Part shown: one piece after another, positions 15,821 to 20,225 of the stretch | How the letters are laid out: each line of letters starts with the position of its first letter | How positions within the stretch are numbered: position 1 is the stretch's first letter | Assembly: GCF_937875265.1 (NCBI RefSeq) | Contig: NZ_CALLXM010000202.1 | Location: 1 to 20,225 of the forward strand | DNA length: 20,225 nucleotides | Reading direction: 5' to 3' | From: an uncultured Acetobacter sp. | Lineage (GTDB): Bacteria; Pseudomonadota; Alphaproteobacteria; Acetobacterales; Acetobacteraceae | The notes under the pieces: model-generated | Databases searched by the model: none | What the model was told of the DNA's origin: nothing | The model's input: the letters and a program-made list of their open reading frames with translations, nothing else | Made by a program: the position numbers and the translations under genes

Positions 15821-15997
15821 CCCCCTGATAGCAGGACTTTCAGCGCCTTATTTTCGCATTCTGACACGATATCGTTTTCTGCCTCTTGACTTTAGGGCCG
15901 CAACATATTTTGTTCCGCCTCCTGCAAGGGCCGCTATGGGTGGTCAGGCTAACGGGTTTCCGTTATACCTGCTTTCCGCGTCGGCTTGTCGCACTGC

Positions 15998-16074
15998 AGG
16001 GGTGTAGCTCAATTGGCTAGAGCGCCGGTCTCCAAAACCGGAGGTTGTGGGTTCGAGACCCTCCACCCCTGCCA
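15998..16074 (+). tRNA. tRNA-Trp (anticodon CCA)
   Basis: A complete 77-nt cloverleaf with encoded CCA. The acceptor stem is AGGGGTG/CACCCCT with discriminator G. The anticodon arm CCGGT-CTCCAAA-ACCGG gives CCA. It lies directly before secE-nusG, the common bacterial order. A TTGACT at 15886-15891 is the only -35-like element upstream, without a well-spaced -10. Confidence 0.97.
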
Positions 16075-16112
16075 GACAACACTGGCTGGAAAGCCCCGCA
16101 AACCGTGCGGCG

Positions 16113-16127
16113 TTTTCTGACAGAAAA
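16113..16127. repeat. 15-bp inverted repeat between tRNA-Trp and secE
   Basis: TTTTCTG-A-CAGAAAA is a perfect inverted repeat about 40 nt after tRNA-Trp. It may be an operator or an RNA hairpin separating the tRNA from the secE-nusG message. A small CCGCA/TGCGG hairpin (16096-16110) stands directly before it. Confidence 0.35.
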
Positions 16128-16189
16128 ATATTCAAGCTGCGCCGTCTGTCCGAGTTCAATCGGGCCGGGCAGCGGAGAGAGGATGGTTC

Positions 16190-16384
16190 GTGTCGGTCAG
16201 TCCCGGTAAGTTTCTGCGTGATGTGCGTGCCGAGGCCGAACGGGTCACATGGCCGTCCCGACGTGCAACTTTCATTACAACAGGTGCGGTTCTTGCCATG
16301 GCAGGGCTGGCGTCTGTGTTCTTCTTCGTCGTCGACCAGTTGATTGGTCTCGGCGTTCGTCAATTGTTCGGGCTGGGAGGCTGA
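16190..16384 (+). CDS. secE: Preprotein translocase subunit SecE
   Basis: The product has 64 residues, the single-span SecE form. The amphipathic N-terminal segment SPGKFLRDVRAEAERVTWPS carries the conserved VTWPS, followed by one membrane helix (about residues 28-52). SecE clamps SecY in the inner membrane. The start is GTG at 16190 with AGAGAGG 7 nt upstream. An overlapping eight-codon frame (ATG 16183 to TAA 16209) uses the same binding site in another frame. It lies 9 bp before nusG and shares a transcript with it. Confidence 0.95.
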   Translation: MSVSPGKFLRDVRAEAERVTWPSRRATFITTGAVLAMAGLASVFFFVVDQLIGLGVRQLFGLGG

Positions 16385-16393
16385 GGAAACGAC

Positions 16394-16924
16394 ATGGCCA
16401 AACGTTGGTACGTGGTCCACGTCTATTCGGGCTTCGAGAAAAAAATCGCCCAGCATATTCGCGAGCAGGCTGCACAGAAGGGTCTTGCCGACCATATTGA
16501 TGAAATTCTGGTTCCGTCAGAAGAAGTCATAGAAATGCGTCGTGGCCAGAAGATCAATGCCGAGCGTAAATTCTTCCCCGGCTACGTGCTGGTGAAGATG
16601 GAAATGACGGATGAGTCCTGGCATCTGGTCAAAGACGCCCCGAAGGTTACGGGCTTCCTTGGCACCAAGAACCGCCCGACCCCCATTTCCGCCGCAGAAG
16701 CTGAACGTATCATCAAGCAGGCACAGGAAGGCATCCAGCATCCTCGTTCTGCCGTAACGTTTGAAATTGGCGAGCAGATCCGCGTTGCTGATGGGCCGTT
16801 TACGTCCTTCAATGGCGTGATTGAAGAAATTGATGAAGAAAAGGGGCGCCTGAAAGTCAGCGTTTCTATCTTCGGCCGCTCAACTCCGGTCGATCTGGAA
16901 TACGGGCAGGTTGAAAAACTCTGA
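16394..16924 (+). CDS. nusG: Transcription termination/antitermination factor NusG
   Basis: The product has 176 residues. The NGN domain covers about 4-105 (KRWYVVHVYSGFEKKIAQHI, FFPGYVLVKMEM, VTGFLGTKNRPTPIS), and the KOW domain about 120-176 (IGEQIRVADGPFTSFNGVIE, RSTPVDLEYGQVEKL). It binds RNA polymerase and couples it to Rho or to the ribosome. The C-terminus is complete. A strong terminator follows 36 bp downstream and the next gene is a malic enzyme, not rplK as in most bacteria. Confidence 0.97.
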   Translation: MAKRWYVVHVYSGFEKKIAQHIREQAAQKGLADHIDEILVPSEEVIEMRRGQKINAERKFFPGYVLVKMEMTDESWHLVKDAPKVTGFLGTKNRPTPISAAEAERIIKQAQEGIQHPRSAVTFEIGEQIRVADGPFTSFNGVIEEIDEEKGRLKVSVSIFGRSTPVDLEYGQVEKL

Positions 16925-16960
16925 CCCTGTTCGATCTTTCGGATCTGAAGCGTTTTTAAA

Positions 16961-16989
16961 AGAGGTGGCCTTGTGCCGCCTCTTTTTTT
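16961..16989 (+). terminator. Intrinsic terminator after nusG
   Basis: AGAGGTGGC (16961-16969), a 5-nt loop and GCCGCCTCT (16975-16983) form a 9-bp stem with one G-U pair, followed by T6. Confidence 0.9.
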
Positions 16990-17083
16990 ATGGACATTCC
17001 ACCGAACTCTATAAGTCATGCCGCGTTTCAGGCAGGACACTCTGGCTGCTCTTCCCATGAGTGCCCGTTACAGAACACTTTGC

Positions 17084-17135
17084 TGAAATAATTTCAATTT
17101 TCTGCACAGAACATAGCTCCGTCTTGAAATTTTCA
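17084..17135. promoter_or_regulatory. Pair of TGAAA..TTTCA palindromes upstream of malic enzyme gene
   Basis: TGAAATAATTTCA (17084-17096) is a perfect 13-bp palindrome, and TGAAATTTTCA (17125-17135) is a related near-palindrome. Their centres are 40 bp apart, about four helical turns, in an AT-rich region. They may bind a regulator of the malic enzyme gene. Confidence 0.35.
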
Positions 17136-17186
17136 GGCTTCTCAGCAAAAAAATTTGTTACTTTCACAATAAGAAGAGTAAGGCCT

Positions 17187-17223
17187 GCACCCTCATGCTG
17201 CATCAAACTGGGGGTGCGTTTTT
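17187..17223 (+). terminator. Terminator-like hairpin in the malic enzyme leader
   Basis: GCACCC (17187-17192) pairs with GGGTGC (17212-17217), extended by flanking G-U pairs, and is followed after one base by T5 (17219-17223). It lies 28 bp before the maeA start, on the same strand, so it would cut the leader short unless overcome. Confidence 0.45.
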
Positions 17224-17251
17224 ACGTCTCACCATGTTTGAAGGGTTTATA

Positions 17252-18886
17252 ATGGCAAAAGCTTCCACCCCTCACCCCCGGGGTATGTCCCTCCTGAATG
17301 ACGCCAGTCACAACAAAGGCACAGCCTTTACGGCTGAAGAACGGCGGCAATACGGGCTGGAAGGGCTATTGCCTACCCATGTTGAAAGCCTGGAGCGGCA
17401 GGTGGAGCGCATTCATCGGCATCTGGAAGCCAAACCCAGTGACCTTGAGCGTTATATTTACCTGAGCGGCCTGCGGGATCAGAACGAGACCCTGTTTTAT
17501 CGGGTTCTGATGTCCAACCCAGCCAAATTTGTGCCTATTATTTACGCACCAACGCTTGCGGCTGTCTGCCAGCAATTCAGCCACATCTACCGTCGTCCCC
17601 GCGGCATGTATATCAGTCTGGAAATGAAGGGCCGGATAGAAGAGGTGTTGCGCAACTGGCCGAGGGACAATGTACGCGTAATTTGCGTGACCACGGGTGG
17701 CCGGATTCTGGGCCTTGGCGACATCGGTGTGAACGGTATGGGTATCCCTATCGGGAAGCTGCATCTCTACACGGCCTGCGGGGCTGTGCCGCCTGAACCG
17801 CTGCTGCCCATCCAGCTTGATATCGGCACAACCAACAGCGCACTGCGCGCAGACCCGCTTTATCTGGGCCTGCGGCGTGAACCACCCACGCAAGACGTGC
17901 TGGACGAATTTGTGGAAGAGTTTGTTCAGGCTGTGCAGACCGTTTTCCCGCACTGCTGCCTGCATTTTGAGGACTGGAAAGGCACGGATGCCATCCGGTA
18001 TCTGGAAAAATATTATCCGCGCGTCCGCTGCTATAACGATGACATTCAGGGCACCGCTGCCGTTACCCTCGCCGGGTTGATTACAGCACTGCGTATCAAG
18101 AATGAACCGCTGACAGAACAGCGCGTGCTTTTCCTTGGGGCAGGCTCTTCCGGCTTGGGCATTGCCAACATGCTGGTCACGGCCATGCAGAAGGAAGGTT
18201 TGTCAGAGCAGGACGCCGTCTCTCGCATGACGTTGATGGATGTGGATGGCCTGCTCGAAAAATCCCGCACCGATCTTTCTCCACAGCAAGCCCGTTATGC
18301 CAAAGACATGCCACCGTCACGGGACTTGCTGGCCATGATCAAGGCCGTTAAGCCAACCATTCTGATTGGGGTTTCCACCTCTGGCGGTGCCTTCACACAG
18401 GAAGTCGTGGAAGAAATGGCCGCACTAAATGAGCGGCCGATCATCTTCGCCCTTTCCCTACCCTCTAAAAATTCGGAATGTACGGCGGAGCAGGCGTATA
18501 CGTGGTCAGAAGGTCGGGCGCTGTTTGCCGCAGGGCTGCAATATCCCGCCTTCACCCTGCACGACAAAACCTTCTACCCCGGTCAGGCCAATAATTTTTA
18601 CATCTTCCCAGCTCTGGGGCTGGCGGTTTACGCAACCTGCCCGGATCTGATTACCGATGACATGGTGATTAAAGCTGCCAAGGCGCTGGCTGATCAGGTT
18701 GATCCGGCGGCTCAGGAACGAGGACGTTTGTTCCCGCCACAGAGCGAGATTCTGGAAGTCTCCATCACCTCTGCCACGCGCATTGCCGAATTCATTTTTG
18801 ATGAGGGTGCGGCCACCGTGGAGCGCCCGCAGGATATTCGGGCATGGATTGAAAGCCTGACATATACCCCGCGCTACGAAGACTAA
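17252..18886 (+). CDS. maeA: NAD-dependent malic enzyme (oxaloacetate-decarboxylating)
   Basis: The product has 544 residues (E. coli MaeA/SfcA has 565). It converts L-malate to pyruvate and CO2 with reduction of NAD. The N-terminal domain has GLRDQNETLFYRVLMSN and the substrate/lysine region LGLGDIGVNGMGIPIGKLHL. Metal-ligand acids are in FEDW and CYNDDIQGTAAV, and the NAD-binding motif is FLGAGSSGLGIANML. ATG 17252 is chosen because AAGGG lies 6 nt upstream; in-frame ATGs at 17195 and 17234 lie in the leader hairpin region and lack family similarity. NAD specificity follows from similarity to the SfcA class. It is transcribed alone and ends in a strong terminator. Confidence 0.95.
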   Translation: MAKASTPHPRGMSLLNDASHNKGTAFTAEERRQYGLEGLLPTHVESLERQVERIHRHLEAKPSDLERYIYLSGLRDQNETLFYRVLMSNPAKFVPIIYAPTLAAVCQQFSHIYRRPRGMYISLEMKGRIEEVLRNWPRDNVRVICVTTGGRILGLGDIGVNGMGIPIGKLHLYTACGAVPPEPLLPIQLDIGTTNSALRADPLYLGLRREPPTQDVLDEFVEEFVQAVQTVFPHCCLHFEDWKGTDAIRYLEKYYPRVRCYNDDIQGTAAVTLAGLITALRIKNEPLTEQRVLFLGAGSSGLGIANMLVTAMQKEGLSEQDAVSRMTLMDVDGLLEKSRTDLSPQQARYAKDMPPSRDLLAMIKAVKPTILIGVSTSGGAFTQEVVEEMAALNERPIIFALSLPSKNSECTAEQAYTWSEGRALFAAGLQYPAFTLHDKTFYPGQANNFYIFPALGLAVYATCPDLITDDMVIKAAKALADQVDPAAQERGRLFPPQSEILEVSITSATRIAEFIFDEGAATVERPQDIRAWIESLTYTPRYED

Positions 18887-18903
18887 GTCAGCACCAGACA
18901 GAC

Positions 18904-18952
18904 AAAAAGGCCGACTCTCCTGTGCACAAGAGGGTCGGCCTTTTTCTTTTTT
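18904..18952. terminator. Terminator after the malic enzyme gene
   Basis: GGCCGACTCTC (18909-18919) pairs with GAGGGTCGGCC (18930-18940) in an 11-bp stem with one T-G pair, followed by T5-C-T6. Five A residues before the stem also allow function for the leftward S9 peptidase gene. Confidence 0.88.
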
Positions 18953-19032
18953 AAACGATAACGTCAGGATATGAGAAAACGTCTCACCTGCTATTCGTTT
19001 TTAAAGATCACAAACACGTATTAACGAAGCGT

Positions 19033-20225
19033 TCACGCTTTAAACCCAAAAACGCGGCCATAGAACGCCAGTTCTTCCTCCAGAGCCTTCTGAATGGTCG
19101 CTTCCTGACGGAACCCATGCCCCTCACCGGGGAATTCATGCAGGGTGCAAGGTGAGCCTGCGGCCTCCAGCGCTTTAGCCATGGCATGCGCCTGACCGGG
19201 CGGCACGACTTTGTCCTCCGACCCCTGCAAAAGCAGCACCGAAGCCTTGATATTATGCGCCACAGAAAGCGGTGAGCGCGCCAGATACACCGCTTCCGCC
19301 TCCGGCCACGGGCCGATCAGCCCATCCAGATAGCGGGCTTCAAATTTATGCGTCTCCTGCGCCAGCGCCCGAAGGTCTGTCACGCCATACAGGCTGACAC
19401 CTGCGGCAAACAGATCCGATTCCGCCAGGGCCACCAGCACCGTCATGCCTCCGGCACTGGACCCGCGAATGGCAAGGCGCTTCGGGTCCACGCGCCCCGT
19501 GGCGACCATATGCTGGCAGGCGGCAATGCAATCCGCCACATCCACCACACCCCATGCGCCATTCAGTCGCTCACGCCATGCGCGCCCGAATCCGGTGGAA
19601 CCACCATAATTTACGTCCAGAACCGCGAACCCGCGTGAGGTCCACCACTGCACCTTGAAGGAAAATCCTTCCTGCGCACGGGCTGTCGGGCCGCCATGCA
19701 CCTGCACAATCATGGGGGGCAAAGTCCCTTCCGGCACACAGGCCCGGCTGTTGGCTGGCGGGTAAAACAACGCATGGCCCAGAACCCCGTCCTGCCCTGC
19801 TACCGGAAAGCGGATAGTTTCTGCGCGAGAGATATCTGCCGGGGCGAGATCCAGCGTCGCGGCGCGTTGCAGAACCTGCTCCACCCCTTGTGTCATAGTG
19901 CCAACCACCACGGCAGGCAGGGCCTGATCCGGCACTTCCAGCCAGGCAAAGCGACCATCTGCCAGCGGCACGGGGCACTGGTCCGGGTGTGCGGCAAATG
20001 CCAGAGCCTGCCCCTGCGCCGTCTGGTGCAGGCACGCTGTGCGGCCATCGCGCACCGCAAGCACCAGACAACCGCCATCCGGCAGAGGCTGGTAGCTGCG
20101 CTGGCCAAACACCCATGCGGGCTGACCAATCTCACCCTCCGGCATGGCACAGGGTTTCAGGGCAGGCGGAGTTTGCTCAAACTGCACACCCCACACTGTC
20201 CAGCAGCCGGAACGATCGGAAATAG
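19033..20225 (-). CDS. S9 family prolyl oligopeptidase/acylaminoacyl peptidase, N-terminal part outside window
   Basis: The frame is open from the right edge to the TGA at 19033, giving about 397 residues of the C-terminal part. The right end (ISDRSGCW, VRDGRTACL) belongs to the beta-propeller domain. The alpha/beta hydrolase domain follows: VQVHGGPTARAQ, the nucleophile Ser in IRGSSAGGMT, the Asp in LQGSEDKVVPPGQ and the His in GEGHGF, so the catalytic triad is complete. The family cleaves short peptides or acyl-amino acids, usually in the cytoplasm. GTG at 20196 is not the true start, because the propeller-like sequence continues through it to the edge. Specificity cannot be told. Confidence 0.9.
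   Translation of the reverse strand, partial: ISDRSGCWTVWGVQFEQTPPALKPCAMPEGEIGQPAWVFGQRSYQPLPDGGCLVLAVRDGRTACLHQTAQGQALAFAAHPDQCPVPLADGRFAWLEVPDQALPAVVVGTMTQGVEQVLQRAATLDLAPADISRAETIRFPVAGQDGVLGHALFYPPANSRACVPEGTLPPMIVQVHGGPTARAQEGFSFKVQWWTSRGFAVLDVNYGGSTGFGRAWRERLNGAWGVVDVADCIAACQHMVATGRVDPKRLAIRGSSAGGMTVLVALAESDLFAAGVSLYGVTDLRALAQETHKFEARYLDGLIGPWPEAEAVYLARSPLSVAHNIKASVLLLQGSEDKVVPPGQAHAMAKALEAAGSPCTLHEFPGEGHGFRQEATIQKALEEELAFYGRVFGFKA

Noticed and set aside
17061..17252. 63-codon frame ending TAATG on the malic enzyme start, considered as a gene
   Set aside because: No ribosome binding site and no recognisable protein features; kept only as a possible leader frame in the findings.

Overview
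The window looks like ordinary chromosomal DNA of an acetic acid bacterium (Alphaproteobacteria, Acetobacteraceae, probably Acetobacter or a close relative). The evidence is a GcrA-type cell-cycle regulator, a free-standing F1 operon (atpHAGDC) without the F0 genes, a bactofilin, a glutathione-dependent formaldehyde dehydrogenase, moderately high GC, and the character of the proteins. The genus is an inference, because no 16S or species marker lies in the window. There is no phage, insertion sequence, CRISPR array or toxin/defence island.

Layout. Positions 1-1875 hold a class V aminotransferase (minus strand, cut by the left edge), a divergent Lrp/AsnC regulator that appears to be leaderless, and a downstream ArsC-family reductase. 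Positions 1925-5454 hold frmA (minus), a MocR/GntR-aminotransferase regulator (minus) and a divergent LysE-type exporter. Positions 5511-7011 hold gcrA with a near-consensus promoter, convergent with a bactofilin. Positions 7210-10055 hold an adenosine kinase, RNase D (minus) and queF. Positions 10156-15134 hold the F1-ATPase operon, transcribed leftwards in the order delta, alpha, gamma, beta, epsilon. Positions 15135-15703 are a mostly non-coding stretch with one possible 75-residue gene and a cluster of GANTC sites. Then come tRNA-Gly(TCC) (minus), tRNA-Trp(CCA), secE and nusG (plus), a strong terminator, an NAD-type malic enzyme with a structured leader, and a left-reading S9 prolyl oligopeptidase cut by the right edge.

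How it works together. Most of the window is housekeeping: energy coupling (F1-ATPase, malic enzyme), transcription and secretion (tRNA-Trp-secE-nusG), RNA and queuosine metabolism (rnd, queF), purine salvage, cell-cycle control (gcrA) and cytoskeleton (bactofilin). Two divergent regulator/effector pairs (Lrp with the class V aminotransferase, MocR with the LysE exporter) look like small self-contained amino-acid or amine response units.

I found no clearly new multi-gene system. The most interesting signals are regulatory: (i) two palindromes lying exactly on the -35 and -10 elements of the leaderless lrp gene, one containing a GANTC methylation site; (ii) a 17-bp palindrome upstream of frmA whose arms match the E. 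coli FadR operator; (iii) a terminator-like hairpin just before the malic enzyme start; (iv) a GANTC cluster at a possible small gene; and (v) nusG ending in a terminator and not followed by rplK.
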